Shown here: piece by piece, positions 1 to 6,112 of the stretch
Numbering within the stretch: position 1 is the first letter of the stretch
How the letters are laid out: each line of letters begins with the position of its first letter
From: a virus
Length of the DNA stretch: 52,444 nt
Virus record (IMG/VR): IMGVR_UViG_3300034104_003485
Coordinates: 1-52,444 of that record
Strand: one strand, 5' to 3'
Notes under the pieces: generated by a model
Databases searched by the model: none
Told to the model about the DNA's origin: nothing
Seen by the model: only the letters and a program-made list of their open reading frames with translations
Position numbers and translations under genes: made by a program

Positions 1-17
1 GTGTCCCATTTAGTCAT
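1..17 (-). CDS. Start of a leftward gene cut by the window edge
   Basis: Only the first codons (M T K W D) are visible on the minus strand. The start overlaps the stop of the next upstream gene (TAATG), and an AGGGG motif lies 7 nt before the ATG, so translational coupling in a leftward operon is likely. Nothing can be said about function. Confidence 0.45.
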
Positions 18-187
18 TAGTTAGCCCCTACCTTGATGTCCATTACATTAGCGGTAAATTTCTTACCCTTGCCTAGTTCGCTATCGTTAAGCGAGTTGAT
101 TAAGTGGTCAATAGCCTTGACCTCATGTGCAACATTATTAACCGAGATTAGTTTAGAGCCTTGCCAGATTGAGTAAGTGATAGTCAT
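17..187 (-). CDS. Small hypothetical protein, 56 aa
   Basis: I do not recognise this protein. The minus strand gives an uninterrupted 56-codon frame beginning MTITYSIWQG and ending KVGAN, with mixed polar and hydrophobic composition and no membrane segment. The ribosome site is weak (AAGAAG about 8 nt upstream). It lies between the 60-aa Cys-containing gene at 263-445 and the gene cut at position 17, all leftward, and its stop overlaps the next start. That arrangement suggests a small early or regulatory operon reading away from the structural genes. Base composition looks richer in G+C than the rest of the window. Confidence 0.55.
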   Translation of the reverse strand: MTITYSIWQGSKLISVNNVAHEVKAIDHLINSLNDSELGKGKKFTANVMDIKVGAN

Positions 188-262
188 TGTCTGTTCTTCT
201 TTCGTTAGTAGTTATAGTAGGAATTGTAGCGTATAGCGGTGACAAATTGGGGAGACACGCCG

Positions 263-445
263 TTAGGCGATTGGGTTTCCCCAAATGTCTCTACCGCAAG
301 CGGTATGTAGGCAAGTGCCATTTGGTAGGCAAATGTCGTGAATTGTAGCGGGGGCTAAAACAACCTGTCCGCATTGACAAAGGTTCATTAACCCTTGTGG
401 ATAGTTGCTAAGAGTTGCTACTCTTGCAAAGTTTGAGTTAGTCAT
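263..445 (-). CDS. Small Cys-rich protein, 60 aa
   Basis: I do not recognise the family. I chose the ATG at 445 because AGAAAGGAG lies 7 nt upstream; an in-frame ATG at 469 has no such site. The protein contains a CxC pair (NLCQCGQ, near residue 23) and later ICLPNGTC and HTACGRD segments, giving five cysteines and two histidines that could bind zinc. Such small zinc-ribbon-like proteins are common among phage early genes, but a function cannot be assigned. G+C content is clearly higher than in the tail genes. It is the first gene of the leftward group and is probably driven from the control region at 446-714. Confidence 0.6.
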   Translation of the reverse strand: MTNSNFARVATLSNYPQGLMNLCQCGQVVLAPATIHDICLPNGTCLHTACGRDIWGNPIA

Positions 446-702
446 TTCTAACTCCTTTCTGTTAATCACCTTGATTAACCTTATGTCTTAAGACTATACT
501 AAGCCACTGACAAATTCAAATCGAAAATGGGTTCAATTCGGACATTTCTAAAAAAAGGTATGTGATAAGGGTCACAAAGACTGGTCATATGGTCGCACTA
601 TCGGACAATTCGGACATTCTAAATGGTGTGTATCATACAAGAAAAATATATATTAACATTTTATGAGATCTGATATTGTAGTCGACTAGGATTATACGCT
701 GG
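446..702. promoter_or_regulatory. Divergent control region with a direct repeat
   Basis: No gene is visible between the leftward gene at 263-445 and the rightward gene at 715. The 13-nt sequence CAATTCGGACATT occurs at 534-546 and again at 606-618, and in both copies it is followed by T-rich sequence and CTAAA. Copies 72 bp apart, both in one orientation, suggest an operator for a phage regulator. A leftward promoter may lie near 490-515 (TTGTCA with TATAGT-like sequence), but this is weak. Confidence 0.4.
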
Positions 703-714
703 TATAATTAGAGT
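703..714 (+). promoter_or_regulatory. Extended -10 promoter for leaderless mRNA
   Basis: TATAAT at 703-708 is preceded by TGG (extended -10) and followed by exactly 6 nt before the ATG at 715. With the usual -10 to +1 distance the transcript should begin at the A of the start codon. No Shine-Dalgarno sequence is present. Confidence 0.75.
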
Positions 715-1389
715 ATGAGAAATGTTGCGATAGTTGGTGATTGTCATACATCTAGAATATTTGAGCATTATAAAAAAGATCAAACTAAATTAGATATACA
801 TTTTTGGGGACTAGCTGGATATAGAGCTCATGCTCTAGATTATAAAAAAACGGCGGAGCTAAAAGTAAGATCTTCTGGAATGGAATTACCACCAGATGGA
901 CAAGATCATTCAATTGAATTTAATGAACTTCCAAAATGTGATCTAGTTATTCCTTGGATTGGATATGTAGACATTAGAACCTATTTAACTAGGTATGATA
1001 ATGCAGATGAAATTGCCAGGACATATGTAGATATTACAGTCGACTACTTTAAAGATAGCAATATTCTATTTGCTGAACCATTACCACAGTTTAAACAAAT
1101 GCTGTTAAAATTTCCTGGAATATCTGCAGAGTATACATATGAAGATAGACAAAATCAGAACAAATTATTTTTGGCGGGGATGAATAATAGAATTGAGGAA
1201 TTAGGCTTATCAAAGCCAATATCTCAAGAAGAAATCCTTGCTTCACTTGGTGTAAATGAATTAGATGAATCAATGACAAGAAATATAGCTCCACATCCAA
1301 TGGATGGTCTTGATGATATATATAATGAAAAAATTATGGATCTATTTGTAGCAAAAGCAGAAAACTTTTTTAATACTCTTGACCTGTAA
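715..1389 (+). CDS. SGNH/WcbI-like hypothetical protein, 224 aa
   Basis: The N-terminus shows a short beta strand followed by GDCHTSRIF (residues 8-16). This resembles the first block of SGNH/GDSL esterase-like folds, or the G-x-C motif of WcbI-like polysaccharide proteins, with Cys where SGNH enzymes have Ser. A second strand, CDLVIPWIGYVDIR (near residue 75), and a late PHPMDGLDD motif (near residue 193) fit the central and C-terminal blocks of such folds. If active it could modify a sugar or polymer, but substrate and chemistry are unknown. The gene is leaderless and alone on its strand until the tRNAs. Assignment rests on motif resemblance only. Confidence 0.5.
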   Translation: MRNVAIVGDCHTSRIFEHYKKDQTKLDIHFWGLAGYRAHALDYKKTAELKVRSSGMELPPDGQDHSIEFNELPKCDLVIPWIGYVDIRTYLTRYDNADEIARTYVDITVDYFKDSNILFAEPLPQFKQMLLKFPGISAEYTYEDRQNQNKLFLAGMNNRIEELGLSKPISQEEILASLGVNELDESMTRNIAPHPMDGLDDIYNEKIMDLFVAKAENFFNTLDL

Positions 1390-1408
1390 AAATCTCCCAT
1401 GTTATACT
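1379..1408 (+). promoter_or_regulatory. Promoter reading into a gene-free region
   Basis: TTGACC (1379-1384), an 18-nt spacer ending in TGT, and TATACT (1403-1408) form a good -35/extended -10 pair. It overlaps the end of the gene at 715-1389 and has no convincing protein gene downstream on its strand. The same TTGACC-N18 layout occurs at 17164-17193. Confidence 0.6.
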
Positions 1409-1414
1409 AATCAC

Positions 1415-1560
1415 CTTGGACAGTTTTCGGAGATAATATCAAGGGGTTAAACTCCAAGTGCGATAATGACGGAAGTGTATTATATACTTCTAGATTATGC
1501 AATCCTGGCTTTGGGCGTTCCCGCCCAAGTTCAACCGATGAATTGCTATCTTATAAATGG
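1415..1560 (+). ncRNA. Candidate structured non-coding RNA
   Basis: The predicted start near 1415 follows a good promoter. The first bases (CTTGGA, 1415-1420) can pair with TCCAAG (1453-1458). A second hairpin, TTGGGCG-TTCC-CGCCCAA (1511-1528), has a tight 4-nt loop. The only plus-strand reading frame (ATG at 1466, about 41 codons) has no ribosome site and unusual composition. The whole gap 1390-1748 otherwise holds no gene I can support. The 3' end is not defined by an obvious terminator. It does not look like a tRNA or tmRNA, and its identity is unknown. Confidence 0.35.
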
Positions 1561-1748
1561 ACAATTTCGGGGTTCTCTTTTAAAAACATAAAAGGGGTAT
1601 AGGGGTTGTATGCTCTAAATCTGGAAGTATCATTATAAAGATAAAAGCAAAGAATAAAGAGTAAGTATAAGTGTGTACACTCCACATTAAATAAAAAATA
1701 TGGTTCTTCTACCGCCGACGCACTTTTTTCGCACTATTTAATGCAATA

Positions 1749-2555
1749 TTATAAAGATTTATTCCATACTGTATCAACAGGAGTAGGGGCACCAACACCA
1801 AACTTAGCTTTATGTGTTTCGGTTGTTAGAGCTACTCCAGTAAGTGGATTAACTTCTCCAAGAGGTGTCATCCATAGTCCAGGATCAGATCTACGTGCTA
1901 ATTCTTCTTCAGAACCAGGAACTGGAAATGTTCCAGGATTCTCATGTGAGAAAACAGAGAAGTTTGAGTAGCAATATCTTATTCCAGATTTTACTTCACG
2001 CACTCCATGTTCCCAAGGGTGTGTAGAACCGTGTATAACAAGATCTCCAGGCTTTGCAGCATATGTTAGGCAGTTTGGGTCAGTGTCATGGTCAATGAGT
2101 GTTGAACCGTCTTCTGCGCTGATATTTGGATAGTAGATCTCTCCACCTTCGTAATCGCCAAAGTAAACACAAACACCATATTCAATAATGCAGCATGTGT
2201 TCCATCTATCTGGTTGAGTAAGATCTTCTTCCATGTCTCTTCCAGGTGAATCTGAGTGAACAAACATTGTGTCGCCTGGGCGCATCGCTAGTAAAGATAA
2301 ATTTGGGTGAATGCAATGTTCAGGAGCTAGTAGCTCTGTAATCATGTCCCATACAGGGAATAACTCTGGAGTAAGCTTACTGCTTTTCTCTGAGTACCAA
2401 TTAATAGCAACTTCACCATTTTGAATTTTATAGTCTTCAAGTTCGTATGTGGCCATTTTGTCATTAATTGTTTTAACTAATTCTGCTGGTACAAAGTTTC
2501 TGTATACAAAAACGTTTGTACCGATTTGCTCTATATTAGGGTTATCTTTAAACAT
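1749..2555 (-). CDS. 2OG-Fe(II) oxygenase (prolyl hydroxylase-like), 268 aa
   Basis: This is a double-stranded beta-helix dioxygenase of the prolyl-4-hydroxylase type, which uses oxygen and 2-oxoglutarate to hydroxylate a substrate. The iron triad is visible as H100-x-D102 (VHSDSPG) and H183 (WEHGV), and R193 (SGIRYCYSNF) should bind 2-oxoglutarate. The strand YFGDYEGGEIYYP is the hallmark seen in all relatives in this window. A C-terminal tail of about 65 residues extends past the core. It is read leftward from a leaderless promoter, opposite to the tRNAs. It resembles the gene at 3966-4568 closely in layout, but that copy has lost the metal ligands. Substrate is unknown. Confidence 0.85.
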   Translation of the reverse strand: MFKDNPNIEQIGTNVFVYRNFVPAELVKTINDKMATYELEDYKIQNGEVAINWYSEKSSKLTPELFPVWDMITELLAPEHCIHPNLSLLAMRPGDTMFVHSDSPGRDMEEDLTQPDRWNTCCIIEYGVCVYFGDYEGGEIYYPNISAEDGSTLIDHDTDPNCLTYAAKPGDLVIHGSTHPWEHGVREVKSGIRYCYSNFSVFSHENPGTFPVPGSEEELARRSDPGLWMTPLGEVNPLTGVALTTETHKAKFGVGAPTPVDTVWNKSL

Positions 2556-2567
2556 AGGTTAATTATA
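2556..2567 (-). promoter_or_regulatory. Leaderless extended -10 promoter, leftward
   Basis: On the minus strand TGG-TATAAT (hexamer at 2562-2567) is followed by 6 nt and the ATG at 2555. It is arranged exactly as at 703-714 and 4709-4720. Confidence 0.75.
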
Positions 2568-2572
2568 CCATA

Positions 2573-2602
2573 TTGACATATTTGGGCAGGTCAAGATATA
2601 AT
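2573..2602 (+). promoter_or_regulatory. Consensus promoter for the tRNA pair
   Basis: TTGACA (2573-2578), an 18-nt spacer and TATAAT (2597-2602) make a near-perfect sigma-70-type promoter, starting about 35 nt before tRNA-Ile. It overlaps the divergent leaderless promoter of the oxygenase at 1749-2555. Confidence 0.75.
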
Positions 2603-2642
2603 CATTGTATGATGCATTTACGAATACGCTAACTCTCATTTT

Positions 2643-2717
2643 GGGAGTATAGCTTAATTTGGTTAAAGCATTTGTCTTATATACAAACGACTGTGAGTTC
2701 AAATCTCACTACTCCTA
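2643..2717 (+). tRNA. tRNA-Ile with UAU anticodon
   Basis: A full cloverleaf can be drawn. The acceptor stem is GGGAGTA with TACTCCT, the D stem GCTT/AAGC, the anticodon stem TTTGT/ACAAA around loop CTTATAT, and the T stem GTGAG/CTCAC around TTCAAAT. The anticodon is TAT, which reads AUA directly. Most bacteria instead read AUA with a CAU-anticodon tRNA modified to lysidine. CCA is not encoded. AUA is frequent in this phage's genes, so the tRNA plausibly supplements a host with little AUA-decoding capacity. Confidence 0.9.
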
Positions 2718-2722
2718 CTTCC

Positions 2723-2795
2723 GTCCCTATAGCTCAGTCGGTAGAGCAACAGACTTTTAATCTGTGGGTCCTTGGTTCAAGCCCAAGTGGGGACA
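2723..2795 (+). tRNA. tRNA-Lys with UUU anticodon
   Basis: The acceptor stem is GTCCCTA with TGGGGAC (one G-T pair). The anticodon stem ACAGA/TCTGT surrounds loop CTTTTAA, and the T stem CTTGG/CCAAG surrounds TTCAAGC. The anticodon TTT reads AAA, the dominant Lys codon here. CCA is not encoded. It lies 5 nt after tRNA-Ile, and both should come from one transcript. Confidence 0.93.
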
Positions 2796-2796
2796 C

Positions 2797-2883
2797 ATGA
2801 AAACTATATTTAAAGTAATTCTAGTTGCAGTAATAACAATGATTTTAGGTTTAATATTGCAAATATATACAGCTGCACTATAA
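2797..2883 (+). CDS. 28-aa single-span membrane peptide
   Basis: An ATG 1 nt after the tRNA-Lys discriminator base opens a 28-codon frame. After MKTIFK it is almost entirely hydrophobic (VILVAVITMILGLILQIY), enough for one membrane span with a positive N-terminus. There is no clear ribosome site, and the tRNA processing event would leave it nearly leaderless. It may be a small membrane peptide, or chance. The following gene has its own promoter. Confidence 0.35.
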   Translation: MKTIFKVILVAVITMILGLILQIYTAAL

Positions 2884-2897
2884 AATATCTATTATAG

Positions 2898-2909
2898 TAT
2901 AATGGACAT
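2898..2909 (+). promoter_or_regulatory. Leaderless -10 promoter
   Basis: TATAAT (2898-2903) plus 6 nt leads directly to the ATG at 2910. The base triplet before it is TAG, not the TGn of most others. No Shine-Dalgarno sequence is present. Confidence 0.7.
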
Positions 2910-3830
2910 ATGAAACCAATCATACTATCTAAAGACGTATTTCTATTTAAAAATGTGTTAAAGGACCCTCAAGCTGCCACCGCTTTTATTCGTAAAGAAA
3001 AAGAGATAAAGCAGGACAAGTGGTTTGGTCAATGGCAAGATTGGAGACCCTGGGGAGAATACGCAAAAGCATATCCAGCAGACGATGATTCATTTTTAAA
3101 TGACACAAGCGAAGGGGCTGAATTGCTAAAAGAGTGCCTAGATGTTTTTTGGGATATTCTTTCAGTTTACAAAAAAGATCATTTAAATAAAGAGTACTTT
3201 GATTCATTGGGTTTAAGCTATGACTTTCCAACTTCTTATGAAGAGCTAATTGCTAATAGAACTAGACCAAATGTATGGGATAGGTGGGGAATTGCAGATG
3301 TTGTAGTATTAGAGTCAACAGATACATCTGCAGAAAAAAATCTTTCAATGGAATATCATCAAGATAGAAGACCTTGGTTTGGCGGATCTCCGCATATTTT
3401 TAATTGCAATATTTATATAAACGATGATTACGAAGGCGGAGAAATAATATTTGCAGACCTAGAAACTGCAGAAAAAGCTGTTACGGTTTATGATGGCAAA
3501 GAACTTGAATATTTTTTGATTGATAGACCAATAGAGTATAAGATGGAAGCTGGAGACGCTTTAATATTTAGAACAGATCGTTTTCACGCAGTAAAGCCTG
3601 TAAAAGGAAATAAGTTTTATATAAGACAGTTTCTGTCTTCAGCATGGAGCAAGGATTTTGTAGATGCAAGAGACAGCATGGATCCAGAAGACTTTAAAGA
3701 GTTTCTTAAAGTAAAAGAAAAAGAAGGATTTGCGGCTAAAAAATTTGAAATGAGAGTATATGAAAATGAAAGCGAAATATCAAATGTTATGCCAGGACAA
3801 AATATTTGTGTTATTAAGCCAGGCCAATGA
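2910..3830 (+). CDS. 2OG-Fe(II) oxygenase, 306 aa
   Basis: This is a larger member of the prolyl hydroxylase-like family. The iron ligands are H150-x-D152 (EYHQDRRPW) and H226 (DRFHAV). K235 or nearby R239 (KGNKFYIRQF) stands where relatives bind 2-oxoglutarate. The core strand is YINDDYEGGEIIF. The first 130 residues form an extra Trp-rich helical region (WFGQWQDWRPWGEY) that could recognise a substrate; a similar Trp-rich segment is seen in the protein at 21505. A charged C-terminal tail follows the core. The stop overlaps the next small gene (ATGA). Substrate is unknown. Confidence 0.85.
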   Translation: MKPIILSKDVFLFKNVLKDPQAATAFIRKEKEIKQDKWFGQWQDWRPWGEYAKAYPADDDSFLNDTSEGAELLKECLDVFWDILSVYKKDHLNKEYFDSLGLSYDFPTSYEELIANRTRPNVWDRWGIADVVVLESTDTSAEKNLSMEYHQDRRPWFGGSPHIFNCNIYINDDYEGGEIIFADLETAEKAVTVYDGKELEYFLIDRPIEYKMEAGDALIFRTDRFHAVKPVKGNKFYIRQFLSSAWSKDFVDARDSMDPEDFKEFLKVKEKEGFAAKKFEMRVYENESEISNVMPGQNICVIKPGQ

Positions 3831-3973
3831 AAAATAAATTTTTTACAACTATATTATGCTTTTTAGCATCAATTGCTTCTGGATATGCTCTTTATCAATT
3901 GTTAAAAAGAATTGGTCTCGGAGACTCGTTTGACTTTAATTTATTTGAAGATATAGATTTAGAAAATGAGTAA
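3827..3973 (+). CDS. 48-aa membrane-anchored small protein
   Basis: The frame starts inside the stop of the preceding oxygenase (ATGA) and overlaps the next gene by 8 nt, which strongly suggests translational coupling. Residues 5-25 (FFTTILCFLASIASGYALYQL) are one hydrophobic membrane span. The C-terminus is acidic (FDFNLFEDIDLENE). No family is recognised. Its position between two oxygenase-family genes suggests it is part of the same unit, perhaps as a membrane tether. Confidence 0.6.
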   Translation: MKNKFFTTILCFLASIASGYALYQLLKRIGLGDSFDFNLFEDIDLENE

Positions 3974-4568
3974 AGATTTAATTAGATATTTAGATCCAAA
4001 ATTTAAAAATCATAAAGATGTAATTAAATTAGATGATGAAATATACCTTTATAAAAATTTCTTTAAAAAAGATTTAATAGATTTAATTTTGGAAGGGCTA
4101 GCTCCATTTGATTTAAATCAGTCAAAAAAAGAGCATTTTAATTATGAAGAAGGAGACATTTCACATTTATTTACTTATGGAAGAATATCTCATGATATTG
4201 GATTTTATTTATTAGGTTTTCATGATAATATAGTTAATTTGATAGCTCCAGAGTACTGGACAAATAAAATGAATTCTTTAATAAGAATGCTGCCAGGAGA
4301 TCTTCATGAGCCAACCTACACAAATTTTACTCCAGTAGAAGAAGTTGAAATAAAAATAGAATATAAAATATGTGCCTTTTTTGGAGACTTTACTGGAGGG
4401 GAAATTTATTTTCCAGACAGACAAATTGAGTATAAGCCAAATTCTGGTGATTTAATAATATTTTCATCTAATCCAGAGTATAGAAATGGTGTGAAAAAAA
4501 TCTTATCTGGAGTAAGATATTCATATATGGATTTTATGTACCAGTATCCAGGTTTATTTATTGCTTAA
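3966..4568 (+). CDS. Degenerate 2OG-oxygenase fold lacking iron ligands, 200 aa
   Basis: The fold signature is clear: RMLPGD, then CAFFGDFTGGEIYFP, then SGVRYSYMDF. It aligns with the protein at 1749-2555. At the aligned positions the HxD motif is replaced by T117-x-T119 and the distal His by N174 (YRNGV). Only R184, the 2-oxoglutarate contact, remains. Unless the true ligands are displaced (H114 is nearby but has no Asp partner), this protein cannot hold iron in the usual way. It may be a pseudoenzyme with a binding or scaffolding role, or a decaying copy. The intact reading frame argues for retention. Confidence 0.75.
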   Translation: MSKDLIRYLDPKFKNHKDVIKLDDEIYLYKNFFKKDLIDLILEGLAPFDLNQSKKEHFNYEEGDISHLFTYGRISHDIGFYLLGFHDNIVNLIAPEYWTNKMNSLIRMLPGDLHEPTYTNFTPVEEVEIKIEYKICAFFGDFTGGEIYFPDRQIEYKPNSGDLIIFSSNPEYRNGVKKILSGVRYSYMDFMYQYPGLFIA

Positions 4569-4573
4569 ATATA

Positions 4574-4708
4574 TTATTTCTTTTTAAAAAAGTTTATAAA
4601 AAAGTTTTCACATTTACATCTAATGCATTTACATTCAATTAATTCTTGGTTTTCAGAATACTGAAAGTAAGGGCTTCTCATTGTTCTTGCAAAGTGATCT
4701 CTTGGCAT
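4574..4708 (-). CDS. 44-aa Cys-rich small protein
   Basis: A 44-codon frame on the minus strand begins MPRDHFARTM and carries IECKCIRCKCENFF near the C-terminus: four cysteines in a CxC-x2-CxC arrangement that could bind a metal. It ends in a basic FFKKK tail. It starts on a perfect TGGTATAAT box 6 nt upstream, the same leaderless signal used by larger genes, and this is the main reason to believe it. It is convergent with the degenerate oxygenase ending at 4568. Function is unknown. Confidence 0.6.
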   Translation of the reverse strand: MPRDHFARTMRSPYFQYSENQELIECKCIRCKCENFFINFFKKK

Positions 4709-4720
4709 AAATTAATTATA
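4709..4720 (-). promoter_or_regulatory. Leaderless extended -10 promoter, leftward
   Basis: On the minus strand TGG-TATAAT (hexamer 4715-4720) is followed by 6 nt and the ATG at 4708. Confidence 0.7.
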
Positions 4721-4737
4721 CCACTTTTAGATATATA

Positions 4738-4773
4738 AAAACCCCAATTGGAGGCGGATCCAATTGGGGTTTT
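4738..4773. terminator. Strong terminator, probably bidirectional
   Basis: A perfect 15-bp inverted repeat (4738-4752 with 4759-4773) encloses a 6-nt loop GGCGGA. The arms read AAAACCCCAATTGGA and TCCAATTGGGGTTTT, so a U-run ends the RNA in either direction. It ends the leftward operon 4863-6025 just before the leaderless gene at 4574-4708. The 90 nt from 4774 to 4862 hold no feature I can support. Confidence 0.85.
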
Positions 4774-4862
4774 GTACTATAAGTAGTACATTGTATTAGG
4801 AACGAATAAACGCTTCAACTAACACAATTCTATTGTATTAGTGTATTTATTTAAAGTCAATG

Positions 4863-5051
4863 TTAGCTTTTAAAAAATTCTTTTTCAATAATAAAGTCAT
4901 GTAGGTTAGCTAATAGATATATTAAGCTAGGCTGGTTTTTTATGATCTGCTGTTCAATTTCCATAAGATCAATTCCATTTTGCACACCCATTGCTCTTGT
5001 ATCATTGTTGATTTTTTCTAGCATTGACATTACAATTTTTTCTTTATCCAT
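4863..5051 (-). CDS. Small hypothetical protein, 62 aa
   Basis: I chose the ATG at 5051 (MDKEKIVMSM) over one at 5063 because GAGG lies 6 nt before it. The start overlaps the stop of the upstream gene. The protein is helical and charged (MLEKINNDTRAMG, then MEIEQQIIKNQPSLIYLLANLHDFIIEKEFF), with no Cys cluster or membrane segment. It is the last gene of a four-gene leftward operon headed by the exported lysozyme-like protein. Function is unknown. Confidence 0.65.
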   Translation of the reverse strand: MDKEKIVMSMLEKINNDTRAMGVQNGIDLMEIEQQIIKNQPSLIYLLANLHDFIIEKEFFKS

Positions 5052-5262
5052 TTTTTTCCTCATTTTCGTCTATACCAGCGTTATAAGATGGCGCTGGTCC
5101 CAAAAGGTATCCGCTTTCATGATATTCTACCATTTTATTAACTTCATCGCCACCAACCACTTTATTTGCAATCAGTGTAAGCATGTCGTATATTCTGTGA
5201 AGCATTATATAGTTAACCATAGGTAGGTTTTCTTCTATAGACTTCTCTTCATTATTTTCCAT
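5044..5262 (-). CDS. Small hypothetical protein, 72 aa
   Basis: It starts 11 nt inside the upstream gene (GGTGG before the ATG) and overlaps the downstream start, so the operon is translationally coupled. The sequence has an acidic N-terminus (MENNEEKSIEENL), a helical middle (YIMLHRIYDMLTLIANKVV) and an acidic tail (IDENEEKNG). The middle is amphipathic rather than clearly transmembrane. No family is recognised. The companion genes suggest an accessory role, but this is not shown by sequence. Confidence 0.65.
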   Translation of the reverse strand: MENNEEKSIEENLPMVNYIMLHRIYDMLTLIANKVVGGDEVNKMVEYHESGYLLGPAPSYNAGIDENEEKNG

Positions 5263-5467
5263 ATTTTTCCACCGCCTTAATTATTTCATCGTAAAACCCA
5301 AACCCTATAAATTTTTTATAATCACAAGATAAGCAATATAAGTAAACCTCATCAAGATCCGTTTGGTTAGAAAAAAGAAGACCTTGATCTAGTGGACATT
5401 CCAGTCTAGGTACAAGGCCTTCTTCAGAAAGTGCTATGTATTTAGATACATGCTGTATCTTACGCAT
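5252..5467 (-). CDS. Small zinc-ribbon-like protein, 71 aa
   Basis: GTAGGAG lies just before the ATG at 5467. Cysteines occur as LECPLDQG near residue 24 and YLYCLSCDYKKF near residue 45, a C-x(n)-CxxC pattern that could bind one zinc with a further ligand. The N-terminus is basic (MRKIQHVSKY). Phage proteins of this size with such patterns are often regulatory or of unknown role. It follows the lysozyme-like gene by a few bases and overlaps the next gene. Confidence 0.65.
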   Translation of the reverse strand: MRKIQHVSKYIALSEEGLVPRLECPLDQGLLFSNQTDLDEVYLYCLSCDYKKFIGFGFYDEIIKAVEKYGK

Positions 5468-5473
5468 TTTCTC

Positions 5474-6025
5474 CTACTTCTGTGTAGTTGGGAATTTTAA
5501 GTAAAACTCCTTTGCTCTTGGGGTTAATCCCTTCCAAGCCGACCAATTTAAACCGCCATTAGTCATGTAGTACGTTATCTCTGCATTTATTACTGGATCA
5601 AATAATAGTACATTTGATCTCAGGTCAAATTTTTCTTTACGAGCAACACCAAGGTTTCCCAACATGTTGATCTGAAAAATTCCATAGGAACTGTCTCCAG
5701 TATTCCTGTTGCCATTGTATGCTAATGGGCGTCCACTGGACTCCGTCTTAGCAATGGCCCAAGCCGTTCTAAGGGCTTTTCCTTCAAAACCTACTGCTGC
5801 CAGTAGCTCTTTCAACTCGTAGTCTGAAAGCTTTTCCGAAGGCTTGTAAACAGTATTGCTGTACTTTTCTAAGGTTTCTTTCTTAAGTTGTACTTCTGTC
5901 TTTGGTTGTACTTTCAAAGCTTGAGCGGGAATCACAGTATTGTTTGTAAATAGAAATAATGTTATCATTACTACTACAGTCATACTATGAGCAAAATCGC
6001 TCAGCTTTTGTTTTATATTCTCCAT
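5474..6025 (-). CDS. Exported lysozyme/transglycosylase-like endolysin, 183 aa
   Basis: The protein probably cleaves peptidoglycan glycan strands. Residues 85-125 carry the soluble lytic transglycosylase signature: AIAKTESSGRP with catalytic-type E95, then a Gly/Asn-rich stretch and SYGIFQINM (GIFQIN 115-120). Residues 15-30 (MTVVVMITLFLF) with an upstream Lys form a signal peptide or anchor ending near AQA (34-36). I chose the ATG at 6025 because AAAGGAGG lies 8 nt before it; the ATG at 6031 is only 2 nt from that site. It heads the leftward operon with its own consensus promoter. It may be the lysis enzyme, or act with the holin candidate at 9190. Confidence 0.8.
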   Translation of the reverse strand: MENIKQKLSDFAHSMTVVVMITLFLFTNNTVIPAQALKVQPKTEVQLKKETLEKYSNTVYKPSEKLSDYELKELLAAVGFEGKALRTAWAIAKTESSGRPLAYNGNRNTGDSSYGIFQINMLGNLGVARKEKFDLRSNVLLFDPVINAEITYYMTNGGLNWSAWKGLTPRAKEFYLKFPTTQK

Positions 6026-6060
6026 TGGCATTTCCTCCTTTAGAGAGATAACGAACTATA

Positions 6061-6090
6061 ATAATAACATCTACTAGCAAGTAGTGTCAA
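6061..6090 (-). promoter_or_regulatory. Promoter of the leftward lysis-type operon
   Basis: On the minus strand TTGACA (6085-6090), an 18-nt spacer ending in TGT, and TATTAT (6061-6066) form a strong -35/extended -10 promoter about 35 nt before the start at 6025. A plus-strand TATAAT at 6057-6062 overlaps it and may serve the divergent glycosyltransferase. Confidence 0.7.
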
Positions 6091-6112
6091 GCCAGTCAAC
6101 TAGGAAGGTTTT

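Noticed and set aside
1409-1740. tmRNA or intron-containing tRNA
   Set aside because: A stretch encoding YAILAL recalls the tag peptide, but no tRNA-like ends, tag stop or intron core could be drawn.
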